The notes: a model not told the origin generated them from the sequence alone. A stretch of DNA of 64,000 nucleotides from Coprinellus micaceus (GCA_951394405.1 OX596337.1:992001-1056000), one strand, 5' to 3'; positions 13,253 to 24,855 are shown, numbered from the stretch's first letter. Program-made: numbers and translations.

Positions 13253-15150
13253 TTGGCTGCAATGGAAAGACCAGGCGAGTCTCGTTCAGAGGCTAACACC
13301 TCTAACTCAGTGTCACCCCTTCACTCGACGCTCGATGCATCGGGATCTGGTGTCGTCAGTCCAACCACCGAGCACCAAGAAGCACCAAGCGCTCACCCTC
13401 GTAGCGAACCCGATACGATCCCTGGGTCGCGTTCTCCGCCGGCAAACTTAGGGCATGAGCGCCAAACATCACCTGCCTACCTGCCCGAAAACCCGGGGAA
13501 TGTAACCGGGGCACTTCCTGCCAACTATCTGGCCCTGTGGAGGAACGACAACAATTTGCGTCTCCCACCCCAGCGCCCCGCGCCCGCGTTAGGGCAGTCC
13601 CATCGTTCCCGGCCAACCCCTCCTCCTCCTCCTCCTTTGAATCCTTCGGGCCTCCCTTCATACCCCAGCCCAGGACCGCCGCCTCCACCATCTTCGTCGA
13701 CGTGTCCCACCAACCCTCCTAACGCCCCTCCTCTTACCCACGAAGATCGCACGGGTGCAGTTGGCGACGACCACGATGGGGGTCGAACAACACAACCGTC
13801 GCTGGATGAGGATGACCATGACTTACTGGAGGATGTCTTCCCTGATCGGCACAACCTTAACAGCCCTGTCGCGGAGGCCACTGGTTCGGGAGGGACCACT
13901 CCGACGAATGCGAACCCTCTTGCACCACTAATCTCGGGCCTGGCGTCTATGCAGATTGAGGATGGGATATCAAGGCATCGGATGACTAGGCAGGTTGTGG
14001 GTGCATCGACGAGTGTGTTTCCCGAACCGCCGAGCAGCCCTGGTGGCCCGAGTGAGTGTTTTTATCTCTTCCCGAAATTAAACCGACTTTGACGCCCACC
14101 TGCACACTACAGCAACATTCAAGTGGGTTCGCGGTGAGGTGATTGGGAAGGGCAGGTATGGCCGTGTGTACATAGCCCTTAACGCCACAACGGGGGAGAT
14201 GATCGCGGTGAAGCAGGTAGAGCGTCCTCGAACTCCCGGCGACACAAGTGATAATCAACGAGCGACCGCCGACCAAGCGCTGAGGATAGAAAGCGAGACT
14301 CTCAAGTATCTTGACCATCCACACGTCGTGCAATACCTCGGATTCGAGGAGACCGCAGCGGACCTGAGCCTCTTCCTCGAATACGTCCCCGGGGGTTCAA
14401 TTGGAAGTGTGCTGAAGAAGGTTGGCAAGTTCGCCGACGTGGTGACGAGATCGTTCACTTGGCAGATCCTGGATGGGCTTGAGTACCTCCATTCCAAGGG
14501 GATCATGCACAGAGTAAGTGCCGTATACCCTCTCCTACCTTGCTCACTCGCTCACTTTGGGGTTTATAGGATCTCAAGTCTGATAAAATCCTGGTCGAGA
14601 TGACGGGCACCTGCAAGATTGCGGGTTTCGGTGCGTCTGAACGGACGGGCGATAACGAAGGAGACCGGCACAATGCCGTGCGAGGGACCCTCTTCTGGAT
14701 GGCGCCAGAAGTCATCAATACCAGCGCCGGCCCATACAGCTTGAAAATCGATATTTGGAGCGTTGGGTGTGTTGTGTTGGAGATGTGGAGTGGCATGAGG
14801 CCGTGGGCTGCAGAGGAAATGGTTCCCGTCATGTTCAAGGTATGCTGGATCTTGGTTGGGTTCGGAACGCGGATTGGGGCTGAATGATTTTTACAGTTGC
14901 ACCAAGGTGAACTTCCTCCGGTTTTGGAGAACATGAACCTTTCGGAATTTGCCACCAACTTTAGGCTGCAATGCTTCGCTGTGTTCGTAGTCTTCCCACT
15001 GTCCTCAGTTATCCGTCCTGACTTCGCTTGTTCAGGGATCCAAATGAGCGACCATCCGCCTCTCAACTCAAGGAACATCCTTACCTTGAACTTCCACGCA
15101 ATTGGTGCTTCAAGGGCTTTACCACATGGGACTATGGCGCGGATTTCTAG
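13253..15150 (+). CDS. Bck1/MAPKKK-like protein with a degenerate kinase domain
   Basis: Five exons: 13253-14051, 14113-14513, 14570-14839, 14897-14982 and 15036-15150, giving 556 residues (553 if translation starts at 13262). Residues 1-265 are Pro/Ser-rich and disordered. From about residue 268 the protein closely resembles the kinase domain of fungal Bck1/MAPKKK proteins of the cell-wall-integrity pathway: WVRGEVIGKGRYGRVYIAL, MIAVKQVE with the ATP-binding Lys, LDHPHVVQYLGFEET, LEYVPGGSIGSVL, GTLFWMAPEVIN, KIDIWSVGCVVLEMWSG, and a final ERPSASQLKEHPYL. Two catalytic positions are lost: the loop reads HRDLKSDKIL (Lys406 instead of the metal-binding Asn) and DFG is GFG (419-421). It is probably a pseudokinase duplicated from the true MAPKKK, which is normally much longer (over 1000 residues). 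The last intron has an unusual GTTCGT donor. It may act as a decoy or scaffold, or be decaying. Confidence 0.8.
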
Positions 15151-15700
15151 TAAATCTTCTCACCACTTACTACTGCTTCTTCGTCCTATCTAAGGCCAAA
15201 GAACGATCTCCTTCGCTGAGCATGTAGCCCTGTGAAATTGCAATGCTTATTCATTTGCTTTTCCCAGGCGGAAGACCGCTTTCCGCCTTCACAATCTCCC
15301 TCCAGAACCGCCACATTCTCACAAGCGCTCAAAGCACTGCACCCGCTGATATTTAAAACCGCGGGGGAAAGTCGTGGTGTGGTGTTAGGTGTTAGGTGTT
15401 AGGTGTTATTACCCGGAAAAGGTCCAATTTCTGAACGCCGGGGGTCTGGGAAGCTATCATAGTACAATAGAGTATCTACGACTCCCAGCTCCTACCGTGG
15501 TATTTGTACTCCTCGAATATCAGGAAACACGAGTGGTATGCGTTCTCGAGGAGCGGCTGTGGCAAGGGAAACCACAATATTCGTCCGCTTCCTCGGTTCA
15601 CGCTCCCACCTTCAAGTAGTATCCCAGGCCTGAAGTCTGCTGAAGTCGAGAGTTATGAGAAAGCGGGCTTGCCGTCCATACACTGATCGGGGGTAGTTTC
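15151..15700. other. Spacer with a 7-bp tandem repeat
   Basis: 3' flank of the pseudokinase gene. At about 15380-15408 the 7-mer GTGTTAG is repeated four times. No gene is supported. Confidence 0.45.
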
Positions 15701-16506
15701 TCGCGGCAATCGCCGACGAATCCAAGCAACACATTCGGATTCGGCTCCTCGTCTTGTCAAGGTCTCCATTCCCCACAACACGTTGCCGAGTCCAACTGTT
15801 CGGTTTAGGCGCCCGTCACACTTCATATCACACATGCGAATACCTCTACAGCACTCGCACTGTATGTTTCCTTCGCATGCAGAGGACGGTTACGACTATT
15901 GATCATTTGGCAGGAATTCATATCTATGAGCGATACATAAGCCACTCCCGAACCAAGTCGGTTCTCCGTGCCCGCGTCTACCACGTCAGTGTCTCCCCGG
16001 GTGGAAGGCTCAAAAGCGTACCTCTGGGCCATGTCCGTGTTGCCATCTTGTGTACAGGATGTTCCCCAATTCCAAAGTTTGGGGATTGAAATTGATCTTC
16101 ATTCACATCTTCATTGAATTATGACAGCCACCAGGAACGACGACAGTACTGTACTACTGGGGATGAATGGATGGAATGTTGGGGCACGACGGCGAAACGT
16201 GTCCAACCCGTGGTTGCACACCTTTGCTATGCGCCCAACCATACAACTTGAACCCTCTGTTCTATCCGGCATCCTCCTCCTGGTACATTGCTGGCTGTCC
16301 AGCCGCGCACTATACGCCAGGAGGATCACCATCAAACCAGCAAAACTAGGTTCATTCATAGGTTAGAAGCCAACCCAGTAAAACACACAAAGTGAATTTG
16401 GAAGATAAAAACAGTCGGTCTTCACCCATCCCCTAACCTAATGCGGCCTCATTTGCACAGGCTGTTAATTTACCTAGCCACGCCGAATAGGTCACTGAGG
16501 TCCCAA
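15700..16506 (+). repeat. Upstream part of the segmental duplication, copy 1
   Basis: This region aligns by eye, with drift, to 24010-24855 and 33065-33940. Shared blocks include the CACAGCACTCGCAC / CTCTACAGCACTCGCAC segment near 15850, 24150 and 33205, and a block near 16190 (24525, 33595) with TTGCACACCTT. It forms the 5' flank of the paralogue at 16607, so the duplicated unit includes the promoter as well as the gene. Confidence 0.6.
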
Positions 16507-16514
16507 TATAAACC
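16507..16514 (+). promoter_or_regulatory. TATAAACC element of paralogue 1
   Basis: TATAAACC, 100 bp before the ATG at 16607. The same element occurs at equivalent places before paralogues 2 (one base different), 3 and 4. Confidence 0.5.
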
Positions 16515-16606
16515 TCTTGTCTGGGAGCGTGTCCATGCCTCTTTCCTACCCGCTGCCACCACCATCGCCATATACCGCCCCTGTACCCTCCCTTCTGCCA
16601 GCCGCG

Positions 16607-19594
16607 ATGGCGAGCACGAACCACCCTCCCCCTAGTGCAAGCATGTTTCCAACGTCACATGACCTGTCGCTGCAAGGGTCTAACTTCACCGCCATCGGAC
16701 ATGACAAGATCAGCCCTACCCTCAACTTCGAAATCAATATCGGTGCACCTCCTGAGCCGGGGTTCAACCAAGGCCATAGTAACTTCGTTCCGACCAAGGA
16801 AGCTTGCCCAAAGAGACGGGCACAAACGGCTGGCCCAGGCGCTAAATCATCACCTAGTTTCGCTTCGAGGGGTGCTAATTGGTTTCGAGCCTTCGTCGCA
16901 CCTCGTCGCCACCGGGCTCTTCCCCCTGGAAGGACAATGAATGGTACTGGCGCGCTCGTTGCCAATTCATACGACTCTAGTACCCCACCTCTCACTCCTG
17001 GCACCAACTGTGCATCGTCATCGGTTAGCTCACAGGGGGAACCTACATTGGTTAGTATCTGCTTTTACGAGATGAAGCTGTAATTCGGCTGACCCAGTTT
17101 ATGCCTTTACAGTCGTCTGCAGAGGATCTCGGCTCGCGATTCAAAGAGCCAGACAACCTCACGACGCCACAGGTGTTTGTCCGGAGCATGGTAAGGACGG
17201 GAAAAGGCTTGCCGGTCTATATACCGCAACCGATCGAGCCGTATTGCAACATGCTAGTAGGCGTTGTTCCAGGCGACGTCGGGACCTACAGTCCAGATGG
17301 AGGGTTCAAAAGGATTTTCAATCTTCAAGAAGCTGCGGAGTCTGGTGCTATTCCCGTTGGACTTCCGGCACGGGAAATCGCAATCGACGAAAAAGAGGTT
17401 CCTGAAGGTCATGTAATTTCTGAGGGTGCTTCCTCCAACAAGACACGTTCCCATCCTGACAAAAGGTATGCACCCACCCCCGCACTCATCTATAAGTCAA
17501 TTAATCCTTCATGGTTTGCGCTAGCGTGGTTTCATCATATGATTTTACCTGCAATTCGCCGTGCGGTGCTGTGTATGTGGCGACTTCCTCAGCGAAGCTC
17601 GAGGAGCTCATCAATCCTACGCGTCTCGCCAAGTACATAATACAGCACACTAAGGCCATCTATGCGCACGCGGATAGCATACGGGAGATCGCCGACGATG
17701 CTCCGTTGTATATTGTCACGGGTTGTATCAAGAGCGACAGCTGGGCCCTTGCCGCCTTCAAGGAGGCTAATAACGACGTAATGTGTTTGGAGAATGTGAC
17801 CTGCAAGCACGGTGGCACCCCCAAATATGACTGGACGTCACTGCCAAGAAGTGGGGAAGGAAAATTTGGTTCAAGCGGCGAACCCAGATTGAAAAACCAA
17901 ACACTCTTCCTGCGTGGGTTCAAGTTGGACTTCTCACAGAGGTTTCGGGGTCAAATGAAGATGTTGCCTCCATCATGGAAAGGAGCGCCTAACGGCGGGC
18001 CCTCTGGCCCTTCCGAGGGTCCCAGATCAGTGGGTGACGGCAACGGGCAGGATAGGACGGGGGGAGAAGCTCGAAGAGGAGGTGGAAATGGGGGTGGGTC
18101 TGGTTCTGGCGGGTCGGGCTCATCCAGCTCCGTTAATGGAAGGAATGCGAGTTCAGCGGGAGGTCCCTTGGATAATTCAGTATCCAATCGTTCGGATTGT
18201 GGAGTGAGTGTTCGGGCTTTCCCAACCTCTGGCCGAGATGTAAGTCCACCAGAACTAGGTTGGACAAAAAGTATTCTAATGGATCTCTTAGACCTGCCAT
18301 CCGTCCGACGCAATTAACAAGTACCTCCTCGCTGTGGTTCGCAGTCTCCCTCACCATTACCTTGGGGCATCTTCTAATTTCCACCATGTTGTAGACCGGG
18401 ACCGATGTCGCCCTTTGTCACGATGACGAGTGGCGGTTTGTCCTGAAAGGTTTAGGTGCCTTTCAGTCCGCGTTTCCCATCGATCAAAGGCTGATTTGCA
18501 TTTGGTAGAGATATCCAATGAGGCCATTCAGTCCATTGTTGACGACGTTGGAATCCTCACTTCCCATGGTAAGTACACAAAACGAACCCTTTCCGAAAGT
18601 TTTCACCGGGAACCTGTGCCAGGCGTCGCCTTCATGTCCCGGGGGGATCAGGGCGCCGAGGATGTCCAATCATCCCCATCCTGCACCACAAACGTGCTGC
18701 CCAGTCCGCCTCTGGCTCCAACCATGCCAGCCGTAGTACCAGGCCTGTCCACGACCTCGCCTCCAATGGGCTCTCGCTTTCTCCCCATTGACGGTGACTC
18801 CAGCCAAAGAAAGAAAGAACAGAGGCAAGAGGGGGGACCCAAGTTCGAGCACCTACTCTTTAAAGAAGCCGTATGTCTTCCTCCCAGCTGGTTGGAAGCT
18901 GTACGAATTGGCAACGAAAGAGATGTGAGTGCTGCTGCCCCTTTTTCTAATTCAACCTCTGACCACGCTGTCTGCGCATTTTTAGGCTATCGTAAAAGAG
19001 ACGGATCATCAATTCAGGGGCTTGACGCTGAGTGATTCTGCGGCCGATGCTCAGACCCTTAGCGATGGAGATGTATCGTCGCCCAGCTTCCTTTCCTCGC
19101 TCGGGATTTACGATATCGATGAGTTCACCGCTGGCAACGATGACCGTGCGCCGATTCCACCATCACCAGGAGGCACTACAGCCCTCACCAAGGACGCTTT
19201 CCGATTTGACGAGCCCTTTGACGCGACTCTTTCTCGACCCTTCAACACGACTCTTCCTCGACCCTTCAACACGACTCTTCCTCGACCCTTCAACACGACT
19301 CTTCCTCGACCCTTCGACATTACCTCTTCCCCTGCACCCGATAGTCTTTTCCTCGCACCCGATGGCCTGATGCCTGGTGCCTTGATGGAGCGTCCCACTC
19401 GCCAGGTGACCCATAATCGCGGTCACTCGGTAGCGGGGTCACCCTGGACACGTTCTTCATCCCCTTCGCTCATCTCAAAAAGTCCACGACCTGGAAGGTC
19501 CGGGAGTGCGTGGGTCCGTGGACCGCCGGACCTCTGCTTGAGGTACGTAGGTCCGCAGGTCCGGTGTTCAAAAAATAGAAAAGATATAGGCTAG
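16607..19594 (+). CDS. Array paralogue 1, currently ending inside a transposon
   Basis: Eight exons: 16607-17050, 17113-17465, 17525-18239, 18292-18336, 18395-18455, 18509-18568, 18623-18924 and 18986-19594; 862 residues as it stands. The start was chosen by alignment with the other paralogues. Module 1 (1-148) is disordered and ends in a TPPLTPGTNCASSS tail. Module 2 (149-266) contains TTPQVFVRSMVRTGKGLPVY, PGDVGTYSPDGGFKRIFNL. Module 3 (to 504) contains LYIVTGCIKSDSWALAAFK, PKYDWTS and NQTLFLRGFKLDFSQ, then a Gly/Ser-rich tail. Module 4 (exons 4-6) reads CHPSDAINKYLL..ALCHDDEWRFVLK. The rest differs from its paralogues: a Pro/Ser-rich linker and a low-complexity region that reads into an inserted element at 19477. 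Before the insertion it probably continued in frame into the zinc-finger sequence at 20403. No named family is recognised. Confidence 0.7.
19234..19317 (+). repeat. 24-bp minisatellite inside paralogue 1
   Basis: Three complete 24-bp units and a partial fourth. They encode TLPRPFNT repeats and keep the frame, so unit-number changes would only lengthen or shorten the protein. Confidence 0.9.
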
Positions 19595-20402
19595 GTGCAA
19601 GGTACGAGGGTGCCAACGACAATGCGCAAGGGGCTATGAGCATAACAAGGGTGGCGGGATTCTGTCGAGAGACATGGCGGCCTCGGCACCTGCCGAATCG
19701 CGTGATGGGAGGCCCGGTGTCGCAAATCCAATCGCGCTGCCTGACCCCAGCGCCAACCACGCTCAACTGACGTTGGGCTGCGCCACAGTTTAGGTGATGT
19801 ATTCACCCCAAATGGAGTACTTCCTGCCGTTAAACCATCGACATGGCCACCCTCGTTCCGACTTCGTCCCAGCTTCCCTCCTCGTACCTTCGGTCCTACT
19901 GGCTGGAAGGTAGTTGATGAGCCATGTCCCTGCACGCAAAACCCTGGGCCTCGCGTGGAGAAATTAGCGTATTTTGGTAAACCGAACCACCGTACCGCTG
20001 TTCGCATTGGCCCGTCGTCCTCGGCACCATCGAAACTGGGTTTCTGTGCGTGCGTTTCCATAATGTGCAGGTCACCACCCTTCTCCCTCATTACATGGGC
20101 AGCTCGACGTATCTGCACGTCTAGCTCTACGTTCAACCATTCACCAACTTTAAACCTCGCTTGCTCTCGCCGGTGTTCCCCGTCTAATTGGAAGGCTATG
20201 CCTGTTCCTCAAGGATAATGCGAGGGAACGTAGCTCACCTTGTTTGGCTTCCTCTACTAGGTTCTGATGAGCAAACAATGGGTGGACGACTGTGGAAATG
20301 GATGCGAAAACCCTTCATATACGGACTCACGGACGGCCGGACACTTGGACCTTCGGACCCTCGTACCACTGGACCGCCGGTCTTTCCAATACCTGGACGT
20401 TC
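19477..20402. mobile_element. Non-autonomous DNA transposon (MULE-like) in a coding exon
   Basis: About 926 bp flanked by an 11-bp direct duplication, TCGCTCATCTC, at 19466-19476 and 20403-20413. The two ends are imperfect inverted repeats: the left GTCCACGACCTGGAAGG.. and the reverse complement of the right GTCCAGGTATTGGAAAG.. share about 16 of 22 positions. Both ends carry several GGTCC/GGTCCG subterminal motifs. No transposase frame is present. Removing the element plus one target copy restores a continuous frame (491 + 697 nt = 396 codons with stop). An 11-bp target duplication fits Mutator-like elements (9-11 bp); the superfamily is an inference. Confidence 0.7.
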
Positions 20403-21110
20403 TCGCTCATCTCGCCTTCACTCTCCTATACATCTTCCGATTACGCCTCCTCCTCCTCCTCCTCTCCTTCTGCCTCGGCTTCGCGTAACCTCTCTCCAGC
20501 CCGCAGGCGTACCTCCGACTCCCTCATGGGAACAAGCAGTGCATCCTCTTCGCGGCACTCCTCTCCCTACCCCTCCCCTTGGCTTCCATGCAGCCCAATC
20601 GACACGCTCTCCCCTAATCAGGTGTGGCAGCAGAATGATCACCTTGTCATGCCGATGCCGAGTTCCACCGACCTGTGGGATATGGGAATTAGTCTCCCTA
20701 TGAGGCACAGCTCAAATAGCAGCTGGCACCGTGGTGCCACACTGGGCCATGGCATGCAGGGACATGGCCTCCAGGCCGCACCGCCTCGCCATTCCCCGAG
20801 TGTTCTGTCCTTCGACAGCCTGAGGCATTCGCACATCTCTCCCGCATCGTCGTCTACCTCGCTTAATATCCCGATGCGCAAGATGGCGTTGAATGCAGGG
20901 ATCAAGAAGAGTGAGGCGAGGAGGACGAAAGAGGCAAGGTTCAGGTGTGATAGGTGTAGCCAGACATTCACGACCAACCACAACCTCAAGAACCATTTCA
21001 ACATACACCTTGGCGTGAAGGAGCACACGTGCTCGACCTGCAAACGAGACTTTACGACGCAGAGTGTGCTAGAAGGACACATGAAAGCGTGCACTAACGC
21101 ACTCCCCTAA
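20292..21110 (+). CDS. C2H2 zinc-finger reading frame, separated from its 5' part by the transposon
   Basis: Residues from 20403 onwards are host sequence; the first 37 codons from the ATG at 20292 lie in the transposon. The protein is Ser-rich (SYTSSDYASSSSSSPSASA, SPARRRTSDSL) and ends with two zinc fingers: FRCDRCSQTF..HNLKNHFNIH (C-x2-C...H-x3-H) and HTCSTCKRDF..LEGHMKAC (C-x2-C...H-x3-C), then TNALP. The linker between fingers is longer and less conserved than TGEKP. This looks like the DNA-binding end of a nuclear transcription factor. Upstream, the frame joins exactly to the last exon of array paralogue 1 once the element is removed, so it was either the 3' end of that gene or of a zinc-finger gene fused to it. 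Expression from the internal ATG is possible but unproven. Confidence 0.6.
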   Translation: MEMDAKTLHIRTHGRPDTWTFGPSYHWTAGLSNTWTFSLISPSLSYTSSDYASSSSSSPSASASRNLSPARRRTSDSLMGTSSASSSRHSSPYPSPWLPCSPIDTLSPNQVWQQNDHLVMPMPSSTDLWDMGISLPMRHSSNSSWHRGATLGHGMQGHGLQAAPPRHSPSVLSFDSLRHSHISPASSSTSLNIPMRKMALNAGIKKSEARRTKEARFRCDRCSQTFTTNHNLKNHFNIHLGVKEHTCSTCKRDFTTQSVLEGHMKACTNALP

Positions 21111-21780
21111 GGGCACCACGCCGAACCGGCCCCCTCATCTTCCTCCGCTTCACTTGTTCTCCGTCTCTTCCTTCTTCTATTTTCACCCTTTGTTTTCCTA
21201 TTTACCACAGCAGCGCCGCATTAGGGTTCCTCCCCTATCTTCTCCCCTTCAACCCTGTCCATGGGCTTCCTCACGTTCCTCCTCCTCGGCCATGCTGACG
21301 ACCTTTGATTTAACCATACACCCTTCTACAATGTGCCCCTTTGTGTGGTTCTCTGTGTAACATTGTTTTATGTCGCTTCGTTTTATCTCTCTCTCTCCCT
21401 TCACTTACTTTCTTGCAGCACTTCGATTTTCCTTTCTTGCCTTCTGATCGTCGACTCAACATATGTAGTACCGTAGCAAGGAAAGCTACTTCGTCGAGGA
21501 TGAGGCCTATTTCGTTACCGCAGCCACAATATCTATTCCTTCAAATTTACGCTTCATATATTTCTACCTACCTACTATACTAGCGACGACATGCGTACCC
21601 AGAAAACCTACTTTCAAGTCCGCATCTCTGGCATATCTAGGGGGCTCAAACCAAAGCACCCCCAAACGCCCACACATTTATACATGATCGACATTGTCGA
21701 TCATTGAATGGATAACCCAGCGTATCTAGGTCGTCGGTGTTGCATCCTCAGCTGCCAACTGAAACCGGGGGTCACTTGTC
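21111..21780. other. 3' flank of the zinc-finger frame
   Basis: Pyrimidine-rich non-coding sequence, probably 3' UTR followed by spacer. No gene or repeat structure is supported. Confidence 0.4.
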
Positions 21781-21783
21781 GCA

Positions 21784-22975
21784 ATGAGGCTGGACGGTGT
21801 CGTTTTTGTCGCCGACCCCACGAAAAGCCGTGTGAGGGAAAGGCTGAGACCTGATGCCCTCTCGAATGCCTCGATGAGTCGACGCGTAAGGAACGCATTA
21901 GGCACAGCTACTCGCCTCCGAGTCCAGGATGAGGCGGAGGCTTACCTCAATCGAGCAGTGCTTCGGAAACGTGAACTATTGAGCGCCCCTGGGCCGCACG
22001 TGGAGCCGTAGAGCGAAATGAAATGGTTACTTATCAGTAGGGAAAGCGACCAGGTGAAGGCTGACGTCGACAGAGCTGAATAGGGGATGCTTGTCGGTCC
22101 CGGTCTGAAGTCCGCTGAGCCTCCAGCCAACACCGAGGAATACTTATTCGTTGACGACTCCAAGCCGGAGCCCGCCTTGTGTTAGAAGTCAATTTCTTTA
22201 CAAGGCGGAGAAAGTGAGGCCGCCGAATGTCCGTGAAGATGACTGGCCGATCGAGACACAGTTGAGATCTTGAATAAGCCGGCGAACGTCGCACAGGCAG
22301 AACAGGTGAAAATCGTTGTCATTAAGCAGGAGCACTGAGGATTCAGTTGGGTAGGCTGACTCCTGAGAGAGGGAGGAAGGAGGATAACGCCAGCGAGCGA
22401 GGAAGAACCTGAGGAGACCAGAATATTTAGGAGCAGAGGGTGGGGAGCAAGGGCGATGAAGAGCAACGCGTCGAATGGGTGAGTCGCGAGGGGGCAGGTG
22501 GGTGGGCATGTAGACAGAGGGAAGCAGCGGAGGACTGCGATTGGCGAATGGACAGCATCCTGGAGGACGAACGGCCTAAGGGGTAAGCAAAAACGACGGA
22601 ACTAGACGAGGGGGTAACTTCTCGGATTAGCGAACTCGAGAACTTTGAAAAAGAGTACATACTGGGAAACGGCGGCACTCCGAGTCGAGACCCTCTGCGC
22701 GTCGTAATTTGCGCAAGCTGAAGCCGGAAAGAGATGGATGGCTGAAGGAGACGTAGGAGAGGCTTGACGCGTTGAAGGATAAGGGGATCGTGGACTTGGG
22801 GAAATACGCTTCCGAGGCTGCGGAAGGGGAGCAGTTGCTGGAGCAAGGGGACGCGGTGGCGGTTCAAAGGCCCACCGCCAAGAACCTGCGTTTAATCAGC
22901 CGTCTAGAGAGGGAGCAGGCGTTCGCAAAGGAGAAGGCACAGGAGGTGGGAGCCATCGCTGCAAAACCGAAGTAG
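21784..22975 (+). pseudogene. Decayed coding sequence, family unknown
   Basis: Scattered plus-strand frames look like old coding DNA: RVRERLRPDALSNASMSRRV at the start, PPANTEEYLFVDDSKPEP near 22120-22170, and a C-terminal charged stretch GIVDLGKYASEAAEGEQLLE..NLRLISRLEREQ ending at 22975 in a Lys/Ala-rich tail. They are broken by several stops, including a TAG just upstream of the last piece. No domain is recognised. It could equally be an old mobile-element gene. Confidence 0.3.
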
Positions 22976-23059
22976 CCTGCGGCTGTCGCTAAAGGACACC
23001 CCTTCGACTATGGACGTTTTGAGACCTCAAAACGACTGGCACTGGCTATTGGAGAGACG

Positions 23060-24000
23060 TCAGGATCGGCGGGTGGATGATAGCGGTCAATGGGGGGCGA
23101 GAAAAGGGCGAGACGTCGTCCCGCATGCCCACGTTTCTTCTTCGTACATCAGAAATACCCCATCGCACCAGCTGGCGACCCAGCAGGCATGAAAGGCTAC
23201 TTTTGATGGAGAAGGAGGAGCGGGGGGTACGGAGCGAATTGTTCTGTGTTCGACTTCACAGCCGGATCTCACAGAACATGAATCGGAAACGGTGCCCGAA
23301 GAGACGTACGAGGGGAGAGGCCAAGACGAAGGGGCACCGGTTACTGGCAGAGACGTTTGAAGACGGTAGTACACGCGTCGCCCAAGCGACGCGGGCATGC
23401 AAGAGTTTAGACGCAGAGCCAAGGCAGGGGATGGCAAGGGCAAACAGAAGGAAGCGGGGTGGGTGGGCAGGTTGGATGCAGGGACAGAAGCGAGGACCGG
23501 GTTGGTTCACTGGGAGATCTGAAACGTAGGGTAGGCATAAATGGCGGCATCAGTAGAGAAGGAATGCGACCCACCTGTTTTACTCGAGGGAGACACATGA
23601 GGGGGCGATCCTGCCTGCATATCCTTATCCTTGAACAGCCTCAAATCCACAACCACGCCTGCTTCCCCTCCAGAAGGCGTGAGGGGCTATCCAAGGAGGC
23701 CCTGGAATGGATTGGGGTGTGCCCGAACGCCGTGGACTCTCTGTCTGTCGCGGGAGTGAAAGCCGTAGGCCACCGATCGTTGAACCAACGTTGAACATGG
23801 CCCCTCCTCAACAACCCGGCCGCATCTTGCACGCGCGCCAATACGCCTACCTAGCCCTATTCACCTCCTCCCTCCCTTTCGTCTTGCATGCTGACCATCC
23901 TTGTGCATGGGATCAAACTAAAGAGCTCTGAGAATGGGTGTGGTACTAGTAGTGGTGCGTGTGTCGGCTTCTAATTTCATCTGGCTCGCCGGCGGGACTG
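23060..24000. repeat. Dispersed degenerate repeat, copy near 23.5 kb
   Basis: Blocks in this stretch recur, diverged, elsewhere. The ACCAGCTGGCGACCCAGC block near 23170 recurs near 31040 and, more diverged, near 30740. The block around 23700-23920 (CGTGGACTCTCTGTC..., TGGCCCCTCCTCAACA, CTCCCTTTCGTCTTGCATG) recurs at 38200-38340, 38830-39005 and 32890-32950. No gene is supported inside it. Confidence 0.55.
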
Positions 24001-24009
24001 AATCGGGCG

Positions 24010-24855
24010 ACGCGGCATTTGCCGAAGAATCCAAGCAACATTTGATTCGGCGCCTGGTCTCTTCTTCATTCCCCAGAACACGTCGCCAAATCCAACTATT
24101 CGGTTTCTACGCACATTACACTTCATATGGCCTGTGCGAGTACCTCCACAGCACTCGCACCGGTATGTCTACTTTCCATTCCCTAGTATTAATCATTTGA
24201 CAGGAATACACGAGCAATACATGAGCCACTCTCGGAGCGAGTCTATTCCCCCCGCCCACTCTTGAACGATACACTTCTCCACCTATCGCTCCTCACAGAA
24301 CTGGAGGTAGGCTCAACGGTTGACGTCGACCCACTTGACTGTCTTCGGTTCCCGGAAAGGAGGCTCGATGCGTAGCTCTGGGTCGTACCCGCATCAGTTG
24401 GCCTCGTGCATAGAGGGTATCCCTCAACGCTTCTTCATTCATGCTATTTCCGACAGGTGACACAGCAGTACGCTAGTACCGCTGTAAATTCATGGAACTC
24501 GTGGAACTTTGGGGACCACACAGCGAAAGGTGTACAACCTCGTGTTTGCACACCTTCGTCAAGCGCCTAAACATGCGACCGGAACCCTGGTCCATTCGTC
24601 CTACCTGAACCCCCTTTTCTCGAAATTTCTGGTACGTCCTTGGCTCTCTAGCTTCGAATGTTCCAGGAGGGTCACCAGCGGCCAGGAACTTGCCTAAAAG
24701 CGGCCCAGTGGAACAGAGAAAGTGGGCGCGGAACGGCGAAATTGTTACACCGCACCCCTTCGTTGAGGTCGAACATGACTTCATTTGATCTGCACATGTT
24801 CTTAATTTTCCTCCTCATGCCGAAGAACCCCTCAGGCTGGGGTACCGAAGTCGAA
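24010..24855 (+). repeat. Upstream part of the segmental duplication, copy 2
   Basis: Equivalent of 15700-16506 and 33065-33940, lying directly before paralogue 2. It is closer to copy 3 than to copy 1 by eye, suggesting the 24 kb and 33 kb units separated more recently. Confidence 0.65.

Noticed and set aside
19230..19320. CRISPR-like array
   Set aside because: Units are directly adjacent with no spacers, lie in frame in a eukaryotic gene and encode TLPRPFN repeats.
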